DNA of 64,000 bases from positions 868,001 to 932,000 of the forward strand of contig OZ244915.1 of the NCBI GenBank assembly GCA_965221815.1. Direction: 5' to 3'. A program made the translations under genes and the position numbers. This stretch comes from JAPOXR01 sp965221815 (GTDB lineage Bacteria > Pseudomonadota > Alphaproteobacteria > Rhodobacterales > Rhodobacteraceae). The notes under the pieces were generated by a model. The model made no database searches and was not told the DNA's origin. It was given only the letters and a program-made list of their open reading frames with translations. Positions 1 to 9,186 of the stretch are shown here, one piece after another. Position 1 is the first letter of the stretch; each line of letters starts with the position of its first letter.

Positions 1-303
1 GGCTGCATCTGAATTCATGAACATGACTTTTTTGCGCTCGTGCATGTTTTCTGTAATCACCAGGGAACTCAAATCAGTCTTGGCAACTTCCCGATCAACC
101 AAATGTTGTGGGATCACACCGAAGACTGTGCCGGAATTGTCATTGGCGGCCTGGGCCGCTTTTCCCATGAGGCCCGTATCGCCCGCACCATAAACGAGTC
201 TCCAGTTTTCGGCGGCGACCAGCGTGCCAAATTCTTGTGCTGCCTCAATAATGGCAGGATTACGGCCATTGCGTGCACCGCAATAGAGACAGATTGAGTG
301 CAT
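1..303 (-). CDS. LOG-family protein (TIGR00730 type), partial
   Basis: The minus strand is open from an ATG at 303 to the left edge, giving the first 101 residues of a LOG-family protein. The start (MHSICLYCGARNG), the GAGDTGLMGKAAQAA loop at residues 39-53 and the MHERKKVM motif at 88-95 are typical of cytokinin riboside 5'-monophosphate phosphoribohydrolases, often misannotated as lysine decarboxylases. The family's catalytic PGGxGTxxE motif would lie beyond the window. Known members release free base from nucleoside monophosphates. The gene is divergent from the LysM gene at 421, a pairing I recall from other alphaproteobacteria. The exact substrate cannot be read from this fragment. Confidence 0.85.
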   Translation of the reverse strand, partial: MHSICLYCGARNGRNPAIIEAAQEFGTLVAAENWRLVYGAGDTGLMGKAAQAANDNSGTVFGVIPQHLVDREVAKTDLSSLVITENMHERKKVMFMNSDAA

Positions 304-420
304 GGCTTTGTCTCCAGCTTGTTACAATTTCGTCGCATATGATATACAATCTTTTTGCAATTGAGCATTGATTTCGATCTGGGTTCAATGACCTCGAGGT
401 GTTTTCAGGATATTTTGTGA

Positions 421-2313
421 ATGCCGGATGATCTTTCCGACCGCCAGCCAACACGGGCAATCCTCATTGTTGCGGCCTTCTTTCTGATACTCATGGCCGC
501 CTATTTTTTTCTTCGTGAACAAACTGCAGAATCGGTGCAGACAGATTTACCACCATCCGCGCCGGCAGCAGGCTCATCCGAGGACGCAGGGCGGCAGCCG
601 CAAGATTCCACATCACAGGAAGATGTGTCTCCTCAAGATGTTGCAGGTTCGGATGGTGTTGTTCCAGATATCGCTGCACCGGATATGCGTGCTCCGTTAG
701 ATGTTACTCAAACCGATGGTGTGGCTCAGAAGGGGGGGCAACCGGATGATGTTCCTCCGGACGATTCTCTTCGAGATCATGCTTCTCTGGATAATACTGC
801 TTCGGATATTGCTGTCCGCGACAGTATCTCTCAGGATGTCGCTCGACCAGAAGATAGGGCTGCGAGTCGGTTGGAAGACACTGAAACTGGGCAATCGCGC
901 GCTGGTCAGTCGGAGGGGCAGAAACAGGTCCCGGATGTAAACGCACGGCGTCAGACGGGTGCCGACAACGCATCGACGCCGCCAGTTGCCTCGATGCCGG
1001 CGCCATCGGAAGACAGTTCAACACCAGAACAGAACGTCCAACCGGATTCCATGCAGATAAAATCGGTGACAGGATGGGCACACAAAGAGTCTCATGACGA
1101 TGTGTTCGCGCAGGCAGATAAGCTTTTGCAAGAGGCCGAATCGCTGGGTGGAGACATCACGTCCGGGCGTAACAGGGTTCATGACTCATCAGGCCTGGGT
1201 GACAGTGGGTCCAATCAGACTGCCAGTTTACCTGACCGGGCGGACGAGACGGTTCGGAGTCCTTCTGGGACAGTTTTACCGCATGCGGAAAGTCGACTCT
1301 CACAGGTGGATTCAGGCAGAGGTCAGGAGCCGTCATCTGATAAAGTTCAAGTGACACCAGAATTTGACATTGTCCGCGTTGACCCGAACGGTACGGCCGT
1401 CATTTCGGGACGTGCTACGCCAAATTCGACGGTCCAGGTTATTGTCAATGGTGAAGAAAAGTATCGGGTACGCGTTGACGATACCGGTGAGTTCGCGATC
1501 ATTGTTGATTTGGATACCGAGTCCTCTGCATTGGAAATCACTCTCAGGGCCGAAACTGATGATGGCCAAATGATCGTTTCCGAACAATCAGTACTTGTGC
1601 TGCGAACTGATCCCGTACCAACAGCTGGGCTGCCAGAAGACGAGTTGCCTCCCGTTGCTGCTGGCCCGGAGACAATGTCGGCGGAGGGAATTCAACCCAC
1701 GGTTCTGTTGTCATCGTCGGCGGGGGTGAGTCTTCTGCAACAGGAGTTTCCGTTGCTTGATCAGGAGACTCTTGTGGAAACTGTATCCTATGATGAAACC
1801 GGTGAAGCCATTCTTGGCGGACGGGCAAGTAACCTCGACAGTATTGTCAGGATTTATCTCGACAACCAATTTATCAAGGATGCAGATGTTCGTGCCGACA
1901 TGACCTGGTCGACCAGTCTCCGAGAGATCCTTCCCGGGCGGTATGCGCTGCGCATTGATGAAATCAGCAGTCGGGGACAGGTCGTTGGACGAGTCGAGAT
2001 GCCATTTCAGAAAGAGGATAAGGACTTTATTGCGGCGATGCTCGAGTCGGTCTCACAGGCTGCAAATGCCCCTCCTGGAATCGACACCGACGTACAGTTG
2101 CCACAACTTGTGACGGTACAGCGGGGATACACATTGTGGGGGATTTCCCGCAGCCGTTATGGGCTTGGGCGACTCTACGTCAATATCTTCAATTTAAATC
2201 AGGATCAGATCCGGGATCCCGATCTCATATATCCCGGGCAGATCTTCAGGATGCCGGGCAAAGACAATCTTTTTGATCCGGAATATGGGCGACAATTTGT
2301 CCCGGTGCAGTAA
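421..2313 (+). CDS. Membrane-anchored LysM protein with Ig-like domains
   Basis: A 630-residue envelope protein. Residues 12-31 form one membrane segment. Residues 40-300 are a long acidic, Asp/Ser/Pro-rich, low-complexity linker with recurring short D-V/A and D-x-A units. Two Ig-like beta domains follow, around 305-395 (PNGTAVISGRATPNSTVQV) and 455-540 (second GGRASN core). A LysM domain ends the protein at about 564-610 (RGYTLWGISRSRYG ... IYPGQIFRMP) and should bind peptidoglycan. The layout suggests an inner-membrane anchor with a long periplasmic stalk reaching the cell wall. It is transcribed away from the LOG gene. Family membership is secure; its cellular role is not known. Confidence 0.85.
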   Translation: MPDDLSDRQPTRAILIVAAFFLILMAAYFFLREQTAESVQTDLPPSAPAAGSSEDAGRQPQDSTSQEDVSPQDVAGSDGVVPDIAAPDMRAPLDVTQTDGVAQKGGQPDDVPPDDSLRDHASLDNTASDIAVRDSISQDVARPEDRAASRLEDTETGQSRAGQSEGQKQVPDVNARRQTGADNASTPPVASMPAPSEDSSTPEQNVQPDSMQIKSVTGWAHKESHDDVFAQADKLLQEAESLGGDITSGRNRVHDSSGLGDSGSNQTASLPDRADETVRSPSGTVLPHAESRLSQVDSGRGQEPSSDKVQVTPEFDIVRVDPNGTAVISGRATPNSTVQVIVNGEEKYRVRVDDTGEFAIIVDLDTESSALEITLRAETDDGQMIVSEQSVLVLRTDPVPTAGLPEDELPPVAAGPETMSAEGIQPTVLLSSSAGVSLLQQEFPLLDQETLVETVSYDETGEAILGGRASNLDSIVRIYLDNQFIKDADVRADMTWSTSLREILPGRYALRIDEISSRGQVVGRVEMPFQKEDKDFIAAMLESVSQAANAPPGIDTDVQLPQLVTVQRGYTLWGISRSRYGLGRLYVNIFNLNQDQIRDPDLIYPGQIFRMPGKDNLFDPEYGRQFVPVQ

Positions 2314-2472
2314 GTCGCACTGTGTTTTCACTTTATGGAGATAAATGTCGGAAACAACCTATCAGGAGTAGATCGTATAGAAACCCAACCATATGGGAAT
2401 CACTCCCGTCCATGGTGACAAGACGACTGCGCGGGATGAAGGTGGTATGCCTTGACCATTTGTTTCTGAATT
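2314..2472. other. Intergenic segment before the accessory locus
   Basis: 159 bases separate the LysM gene from the zinc-ribbon gene. I see no tRNA, terminator hairpin or credible small gene here. Confidence 0.4.
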
Positions 2473-2954
2473 ATGGAGGTTGATTTGAGACCCATTGGGT
2501 TGATAGACGTGGAGAGGCTTGAACATATTCCAAAGAAGTTCAGGCCACAGCATGAATTTTGCTTTCACCTTCATGACTTGATGGTCGCACTTTTAGTTCA
2601 GATAGAAGTTCAGCAGGCAGGTCACATACGTTTTGAGATTGAGACTGAGGAAGACAGGCGGTTGCTGGCCAGTGGAATGAGCAGAATTCATATTCTTGAC
2701 TTTCTTGAAAAATCAGGACGCAGTGACCTAGAGCGTCGTCTCGTAATAAATCACGTCTGCATCGCAATATTCTCAGATATGCTTCATTTTCTTTATGAGG
2801 CGTTGCGTTGCCTTGAGAAACGGAAATTCACTGTAGCGTTCTCGCTTCTGAGAAAGCCCTTTAAGGAAGGAACACTCGTTGTAGCACAAATGTGTGCCGA
2901 CGAGACGGCTTTCTTTGACAAGATGAAATCGGATGCCAAGAATCTCCTAAACAG

Positions 2955-4689
2955 GGGTGCGGCTCAGATTTGTGGCTCATGCTGCAGCGCGCCAGTGGAA
3001 GAAGTCGGCGACCCGGTTGTTCATCTGGCAGCACCGGATAGCCATGATTGCGTTGGCGCCGTCAACGGACCAGCGGCTGCCGCTTTTTTTGAGTCGATCG
3101 ACTACAACGGTCCGGCAGCCGCCTTCGACGAGGCCGCTGCCGCAGGGGAGACCCTGCCGTGTATAGACATCGTAGCGCATGCGGTGCAGGTTGGGTCTGC
3201 AATAATTCACGAACGCCCTGATCGCGGGTGAGCTCTTGGCCAGTGTGGCAAGCGCCGCGAGGACCCGGGCTGCCTCACCGGCCTTGATCCGGGCCTTGAT
3301 CCGGTCGAAAGTGGTCTGACGACGCACGGGGTCTTCCCACGTCTCCTTCAGGGCCTCCTGAAGCCTTTCCAGGACATGGAACAGATCGAGCACGAAGGTC
3401 AGGTGCATGCCGGCGAAGACCGTGCGCATCGTCTTTTCGATCCAGGCGGCGCCATCGGACAGGATCACCGCCTCCGCGCTGTCCAGCACACCGCGCCGCT
3501 GCGCCTCCCGCCTCACGCGGGCGGCAAACTCGGACATCCCACCGGTGGTGGGAGCCCGGGCGCTGTCGATCACTGATGATTGGGTGATACTCCCGGCAAC
3601 GGCCTTGATCCGGCCCTTGGGGTCAGGCGCCACTTCACAGATGCGCAGCAGCTTGGCTTCGCGCGTCCGGGCTGTGCCATCCGCCTGTTTGCCGGCGCGC
3701 CCGGCAAGTTCGGCAGGCCGGATCGGCACGCCGGTCCCGTCAGCCGCCACCACCGGCCGGGTGGGAATCACCGCCGCCGGGGGGACATCCCTGCGCTCAA
3801 ACGCGACCACTTCCCTGCCCAGCGCGCGGGCCAGCCTGTCAAACCGGGACCGGCTGACCCGGGTCCCGCTCAGCTCTTCAAGGAGCGTCACGGCGCGGCG
3901 ACTGCCGACCTCCGCAGCGGCGGCCATGACCATCCGCTCGTAGCCCGGTGTTGTTGTCCGCCCCTCAAGACGCAACGCGGCGTCCAGCGGGAAGAGGCCG
4001 GTGCGACAGGCCGAACAGCGGTAATGCCGCCGCGCCACCGTCACCTTGCCCAGGCGGGTCATATAGGTCTTGGGACGTTTGTCTCCCCAGCGCGCCATAC
4101 GGCCCCCGCAATGGGGGCAGTGCGGGGGATCAAGGGCGTCATCCCGGGCTTCAAGCAGCAGTCGCAATTGGGCCGCTGCCGCGACCAGCGCATCACCGCG
4201 CAGGGCGGTCTCGACGGCATCCAGATCAACCACTGTCGCGGCCAGTTCCTTCTCGAGCCGTGGCCGGAGATCAGGGGACCGCGCCGCGGACCCCTCATGC
4301 CCTGGCAACTCCGTCGTCGCCATGCGGCGGCAGATCACCGTTCCATCGAAAATCCGGTATTCGAGGAAACCGTCCCCATCCTGGCGGATCATCGGTCGGT
4401 TCAGCGCGGCCTACGCGGCCGACAGACTCCGCAAATACGCGACCACCTCTGGATGCCTGAACTCCTGCTTTTTGTCCCGCTCTTTATCTTGAACTGCCAT
4501 CTGCCTGTGTCTCCTGACTGCCCTGTCGCCAAACCCAACCGGAGCCGTGATGCCGACTCTCCGTGTTCCTGTGGGCGGAAATGGACATAGATCGATACAG
4601 AGACCGATACAAACCCGCTCCGACGGGCGCTGTCCGGATGTCAGGAAAAAGATCAGTCAGAGCGTGTCCCACAAATCTGAGCCGCACCC
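2955..4689 (-). mobile_element. ISKra4-family IS, copy 1 (1735 bp)
   Basis: Both ends carry a perfect 21-bp inverted repeat starting GGGTGCGGCTCAG. The flanks are a 9-bp target duplication, CCTAAACAG, at 2946-2954 and 4690-4698. The element interrupts the zinc-ribbon gene. A copy of identical length lies at 9187-10921; I found only four differences while comparing the two, so the insertions are recent. Both lie in the same orientation. Confidence 0.9.
2977..4500 (-). pseudogene. ISKra4-type transposase with amber stop
   Basis: Counterpart of the intact 507-residue transposase at 9209-10732. Codon 30 (4411-4413) is TAG where the other copy has GAG (Glu). Translation from the normal ATG at 4500 would stop after 29 residues. 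A later in-frame ATG at 4392 leaves a 471-residue product, which could be partly active if used. Other differences from copy 2 are Trp for Leu in ETWEDP, Tyr for Ser in KTYMTR and Arg for Leu in RPRLEK. Conserved features remain: a zinc-finger-like CPHC/CSAC pair, ADGTGVPI, LSDGAAW and GSGLVEGGCRTVV. Confidence 0.85.
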
Positions 4690-5027
4690 CCTAAACAGAC
4701 AAGAACTTGACGAAAAGAAAATAAAAGACCTTCTGACGGCGGCCATCGCTGCCTGCCGCGTTCCCAGCTTTACAAACGCTGATACAATTTTCGATGTGAT
4801 ATTCAATTACCGAAATGACCGGGGGTTCGCTGGGCTGTTTGATAAGGCGACGCATCTGGTCACAGAGTTTCCCAGAAATCAGACTGAGAATTACAACCTT
4901 AACTTCATTTTCAAGAACCCGATGGATGATGACATTTATGAGGGTGAGACCTACTCACAACTTGCCCGGCTCATGTTGTTCCTTCATGTCATGCAAATCG
5001 AACTCTATGGGCGGATGAGAGAACCTA

Positions 5028-5904
5028 AGGCCCGTTGACAATTATCGTGCGGCCACCACGCCCGCCATCAGATAAATCCCGGCTGCGAAGCTTGCAAGAG
5101 TCTTGTCGTATCGTGTGGCGAGACCCCGGAACTCCTTGATTGTCGCAAAGAAATTCTCGATTCGGTGCCGCTCCTTGTAGGCGTCGCGGTCAAAGTCGCG
5201 TGGCGTGCTTCGGTTCGACCGCGGCGGGATCACCGCCGTGGCTCCGCGTTCCGCCACTGTGTCCAGCACCCAATCCGCGTCAAAGGCCTTGTCGCCCATC
5301 AACATCTCACAGGTGAGGTCGTCCAGGAGTTCAGGGACAGCCTTGAGATCATGAGTCTGACCGGGGAGAACCACAAACCGGATCAGATGTCCGACAGCAT
5401 CCGTGAGAGCCACGACCTTGCTCGTCAGACCGCCCTTCGAGCGGCCGATTCCTTCCGATTCTGATCCCCCTTTTTGGCCCCGGAGGCCTTCTGGTGCGCT
5501 GGCATGATCGTGCCATCCACAGACACCATTGACAGATCCAGATCACCGGATAACTCATTGAAAATACGTTCAAAAAGATTCGCTTGGGTCCAACGCCGGA
5601 ACCGCTTGAAGACACGGGTCCATCGCCCAAAATGCGGCGGGAGATCACGCCAGGGGGTTCCTGTCCGGAACCGCCAGAGAACCCCTTCCAGAAAAAGACG
5701 ATTGTCGACAGCTGTGCACCCCGGGTCAGTCACCTTGCCCGGACACAGCGGTGCCACCCGCGCCCACATCTCATCCGTCAAAACTGTGCGATCTGCATTC
5801 ATCTTGTCACCTGCCTCGTCTGCTCGTGCCGCCTTTTTCGGCGTGCAATGCCGACACAAATACACGACAAGAACTCAAGACGCAAGGCAATTGTCAACGG
5901 GCCT
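5028..5904 (-). mobile_element. IS5-family (IS427-like) IS, 877 bp
   Basis: The ends form a perfect inverted repeat beginning AGGCCCGTTGACAATT, flanked by a TA duplication (5026-5027 and 5905-5906). It sits inside the zinc-ribbon gene, whose frame is restored when the element and one TA are removed. Size, ends, small duplication and a two-frame transposase fit the IS427 group of IS5. Confidence 0.85.
5042..5802 (-). CDS. IS5-family transposase in two overlapping frames
   Basis: The first frame starts at ATG 5802 after an AGGTGA ribosome site and runs to 5425 (MNADRTVLTDEMWARVAPL..., LSMVSVDGTIMPAHQ with the first catalytic Asp). The second frame covers 5413 down to 5042 (GDKAFDADWVLD; RHRIENFFATIKEFRGLATRYDKT). 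Joining them needs a -1 shift; the run CCAAAAAGGGGG at 5466-5475 (minus strand), just before the junction, is a plausible slip site. Two-frame organisation is normal in this IS group, so it need not be damage. Confidence 0.8.
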
Positions 5905-6181
5905 TAGTAAGAAGTATCAGAATTGGTTGCTCTTTACGTCGCTTGGAGCCTTCGAAGCTCTTTTCACAAAGGGGCGTTCCCGCATCACAAACTTCGTTAA
6001 TTCGAATTTCAAAGAATTCATGTTATGTCCAGTATGTGGTGCTCAGCTGCGCATCAAAAAAGCCGATGCTCCACGTCTTTTCATCGGTGAGACTCTCGAC
6101 TGCGACAAATGCGGCGCTAACCATCACTTTCCCTTTGGTTGGTTGCTTTCGAAGACCAATTTAAGCCTGTGCGATAGTTAA

Positions 6182-6546
6182 TGGAGGCACCACAAAGCAT
6201 GGGAAATCCGACATGCATGACTTCTGGCACCCGCACGGATCAAACGCAATTACCCCACAGTTTGCGATACTCTCGAGAGCATGGCCGTTTCTGATCATGG
6301 TCTCGAACCGATCATGCGGAAAGAGGGCAATCGATGGCGCGTGCCCTTGGGGCCGGGATGTACGGAAACAGCCAGACTGCAAGAACGAGCCTACAATGAC
6401 ACAATCCGAATACCTCATGGATTCGCTGTAAATCTCACCCCGATAGTGGGCCGTAGGCAACGTGACGTCGAGTTGACATTCCGAAGCCGCAAAGCACTCC
6501 GGGTCCAACGGCAACACCGATCAAGTAAAGCATTGGAGTAAATCAG
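6182..6546 (+). other. Ambiguous segment between zinc-ribbon gene and small gene
   Basis: 365 bases with three weak coding options on the plus strand. An ATG at 6181 overlaps the previous stop but gives only 37 codons. An ATG at 6213 gives 72 codons. An ATG at 6281 gives 86 codons. None has a clear family. The segment may hold one gene broken by a frameshift, or a short real gene. Confidence 0.35.
6281..6541 (+). CDS. Possible small protein, unknown
   Basis: An 86-codon frame ending six bases before the ATG of the next gene. The middle (MRKEGNRWRVPLGPGC) looks protein-like, whereas the Arg-rich C-terminal part does not. The frame is open upstream to 6221 without an ATG, so a non-ATG start or a broken 5' end is possible. 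A GAGAG precedes the ATG only weakly. Treat as tentative. Confidence 0.3.
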   Translation: MAVSDHGLEPIMRKEGNRWRVPLGPGCTETARLQERAYNDTIRIPHGFAVNLTPIVGRRQRDVELTFRSRKALRVQRQHRSSKALE

Positions 6547-7002
6547 ATGAACGAAATAACCAGCCCACTTCGCCTTTCCATTTGGAGAAGCTTCACGCCG
6601 AAGAGACCAATCCTTACTCAGGATTGGCAAACGGACAAGGCTCAGGTTGTTGATTTAAACAATCTGCAAGAAGAGGTCTATTCATGGCAAACACTCGAAG
6701 TGCCATTCGATGGAATCGCAGATGAAACCAAGCGACAGAAACTTCGTGGGATGTTGATCGACGCACTAAACACAAACCGACCTCCATCCGAGCGCGGAGT
6801 GAGTGTCCTGAGTGAATTTGTTTCCAATGCAGAGGCTGCCATTTCAGAGGGACACGTAGAATGGACCATCGGTCAGAGTACAGAAGAGGAAGGTGACGAC
6901 AAAGCAGATCAAGTCAACGCTCTGCTCGCCGTTACACTTCACTTAAGGTGGTTAGTCGAGTGTTTTTCTGGTCGACCTGGAATTTCGGTGTCTGTGCGAT
7001 GA
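6547..7002 (+). CDS. Hypothetical protein of the accessory locus
   Basis: A 151-residue protein with ATG at 6547 preceded by GGAG at a good distance. Its TGA overlaps the next ATG in an ATGA arrangement (6999-7002), which argues for translational coupling with the PIN gene. It is acidic near residues 119-126 (STEEEGDD) and probably soluble, with no signal or membrane segment. I do not recognise a family. The tight coupling suggests a partner of the PIN protein, for example an inhibitor or a complex subunit; this is inference. Confidence 0.6.
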   Translation: MNEITSPLRLSIWRSFTPKRPILTQDWQTDKAQVVDLNNLQEEVYSWQTLEVPFDGIADETKRQKLRGMLIDALNTNRPPSERGVSVLSEFVSNAEAAISEGHVEWTIGQSTEEEGDDKADQVNALLAVTLHLRWLVECFSGRPGISVSVR

Positions 7003-9115
7003 CTGCTCTGGAGCTAAAGTCACCCGGTGAGGCAGAGCGGATCATTGCAACGATTTTCCAAAGCGAGTTGGATAGCGGCAAAACCGAATGCTTGCTTTCG
7101 TGTCAGGACGATAGTGCTTTTGATGCTGGCAAATGGCTTCAATTAGGAACAATTCGATTGCCGCCGCTATCTGCGATTAGTGCTGCGGGAGAAGAGATAA
7201 ACACTCTGATAACAACACTCATTGGGCGCGGCGCGTACGAGTGGTTGCCCCCAGATATAGAGGCCGCAAAGTCGTCATTGTCCAATATTCTTGGGACGCA
7301 GGAAGAAGGTCTGGATCCCGTATTGGGTGATATTTCGTCCATTGCGATTCGCGCCGGATTAATCAGACCAGCTTTTGACTCCGGGTCATTGGAGGATATG
7401 CCCTATAGAAACCCAACTACTATTGTATCTGATACGTCTGGCGTTTTGCAGGGCGGCTTAGATTTTGTGGCCAAATTCTTGTACCCCGCCGCTCGAGTAA
7501 AAGTTCCTGCGATTGTGAATATGGAACTGACGAATATCGCAGACTCTTTTTTTGCTCTCCGCCGAGCAGAAAAGAAAGAAAAGCCTGATCGCCGCCGCCG
7601 CGAACTTGTTGACCACCTCAAGAGTCAAGGAGGACAGAGAGCATTACTGCGTATGGAGTTGCAAGAAGATACAGAAGTTGAAAGAACATTCTTACTTGGT
7701 GACCCGCTCCGTGAAGCCTTTGCTGTTGACAATGGTGGCGAGGTGAAAGGGCTAAACATTGCGAGACCGATACGATCATATGTTGATCGATTGATCGTCG
7801 AAGCAGCGCGACATCATCAGGCGCAAACTGGTCCTGGTCATGTGGTGCGGCTTTTGACAAGTGATCAAGGGCTTGCGCGGATGTCGCTGGCAGAGGGTAT
7901 TGAGCCATTGTATTTCTCTGCAACAAAGCCCGATAAACTATTTGGATGTTGCCTCACAGGGCGCACGTTGCATCCATTCTCAGGACAGATACACAGCGTG
8001 TCCTTGGCAACGTTTCTTTGGGAAATGGCTACAGCATTCGGCGCAGCAAAACTAGAGGGTGTCACCAAAAAAAAGAATTTGTTGCGCGCGCGCTGGGTAA
8101 GGACATGTCTTGGTTCCCGTACCATTCGGTAGACGACCTGTTGTGGTGCTCTTCACGGGCACGGGTGGCCAGTGGCAAGGTAGGCAAAAATCAGAGGCTT
8201 GCCATCCCCGCGGCGACAAACAAAGCCACGAGAGTAACACAGGAAGGAGAATCTACGGCTGGTGCTTTGGGGAGCGCGATCAGTGGTGCTGGTACGAAAG
8301 AGGGTAAGGCACAGAACAAAGCAAAATCACAGAAGAAGGATAAAATTGCATTTCTACGTTTCAATCCAGATCGATTGTTCTGTCTGATTTGCAGGTTGGA
8401 CGACGTTCAGGAAATGGCCGTCGAAGACGTTGCACGAGTGTCGGGAATTAGGAGTGCCAGCGGGATTGACGAATATCGCAGGTTCCTGATGTCGGCTGGA
8501 CTGGTTCATGTGCAAGGACGGATGTGGAAGGCGCAATCTGAATTGAGCGCATTGTCGGCGGCTTTACGAAATGAGCGAGTGGAGGAATCTCACGATAAAC
8601 TGCTAGCGGCACCATCCTATCAACTCTTTGTTGAACGAATTGAGGAGCTTGAGATCGGTCAGACGTTGAAAAGAGAACAATTTGGTCGGGGCATCACCAC
8701 ATATCGTACACTCGGTGAAGTTTTGTTGATTTGTGCGGAAGTGCGGGGGGAAGGTATCTATCCAACGCCTAACGACCCGAATGTAACCGAGTTCGCCAGA
8801 ATTGCACAAGAGCGTTTCGAGGGGTTACAGGATGGTGGCGGTCTTGTCGCGGTCGGAACTTGGTTGGAAGCACTGATCCGGAAAGACGGTATCCACCCGA
8901 TTGTGGCCCGGCGGCGGCTGGGTCAGGCAAGCGAGCATGGTTTTATTCGTAGGACAACAGAAGGTTCTACGACACAAATCAGAAATGATGATCATGTTCT
9001 TCATGTGCTGCGCGCCGACTCAGAAGCTCCCCGCATTGAAAAAGTGCATTTGTATCGCGGTGATTTTCTGATTCCAGGAAAAGCCAGTGTCAGCCTGCGC
9101 ATCAGGGGAGCATAA
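6999..9115 (+). CDS. PIN-domain protein with wHTH-like tail, -1 frameshift
   Basis: The first frame (6999-8132, 377 codons) has a PIN ribonuclease-type core at about residues 140-310. Candidate metal-binding acids are Asp145 (VSDTSG), Glu176 (NMELTN), Asp263 (YVDRLIVEAA) and Asp289 (TSDQGLARM). The second frame continues from 8075 to 9115 and holds a helical, winged-helix-like part (VEDVARVSGIRSASGIDEYR). At 8067-8074 there is A8 followed by G. In the first frame this reads A AAA AAG, the slip heptamer of dnaX, and a -1 slip there gives one 705-residue protein. AGAGGG lies about nine bases before the heptamer. Alternatives are a separate start at ATG 8105 or a plain indel. Family otherwise unknown. 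Confidence 0.6.
8053..8075 (+). promoter_or_regulatory. Candidate -1 ribosomal frameshift site
   Basis: Zero frame reads GTC ACC AAA AAA AAG, so A_AAA_AAG (8069-8075) is correctly phased for simultaneous -1 slippage. An AGAGGG at 8054-8059 could act as the upstream stimulatory Shine-Dalgarno element seen in dnaX-type sites. A GC-rich stretch (GCGCGCGCGC) follows within 15 bases. A one-base deletion in a nine-A run would look identical. Confidence 0.45.
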
Positions 9116-9186
9116 CGATGAGTCTACGAGAAAAACTCCAGTATATACCGGAGAACAATCTGAGGACAACATCTTTACTCGGTATG

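Larger units (their letters stand above)
2473..6181 (+). pseudogene. Zinc-ribbon protein gene split by two IS elements
   Basis: One gene lies in three pieces: 2473-2954, 4699-5027 and 5907-6181. Removing the ISKra4 copy with one 9-bp duplication and the IS5 copy with one TA joins them without a frame change. The total is 1086 bases, a 361-residue protein ending in a normal TAA. It is mostly helical-looking, with a C-terminal zinc ribbon: CPVC, then CDKC about 25 residues later, close to the end. I do not recognise the family. Its stop overlaps a downstream ATG (TAATG at 6179-6183), and later genes in the locus are also tightly packed, so it was probably the first gene of an operon. It is now inactive. 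Confidence 0.75.

Noticed and set aside
3580..4590. Long plus-strand frames (336 codons) inside both ISKra4 copies
   Set aside because: They are antisense images of the GC-rich transposase and lack motifs of their own.
5425..5802. IS5 transposase as a broken gene
   Set aside because: Two-frame expression by -1 shift is normal in the IS427 group, so damage need not be assumed.
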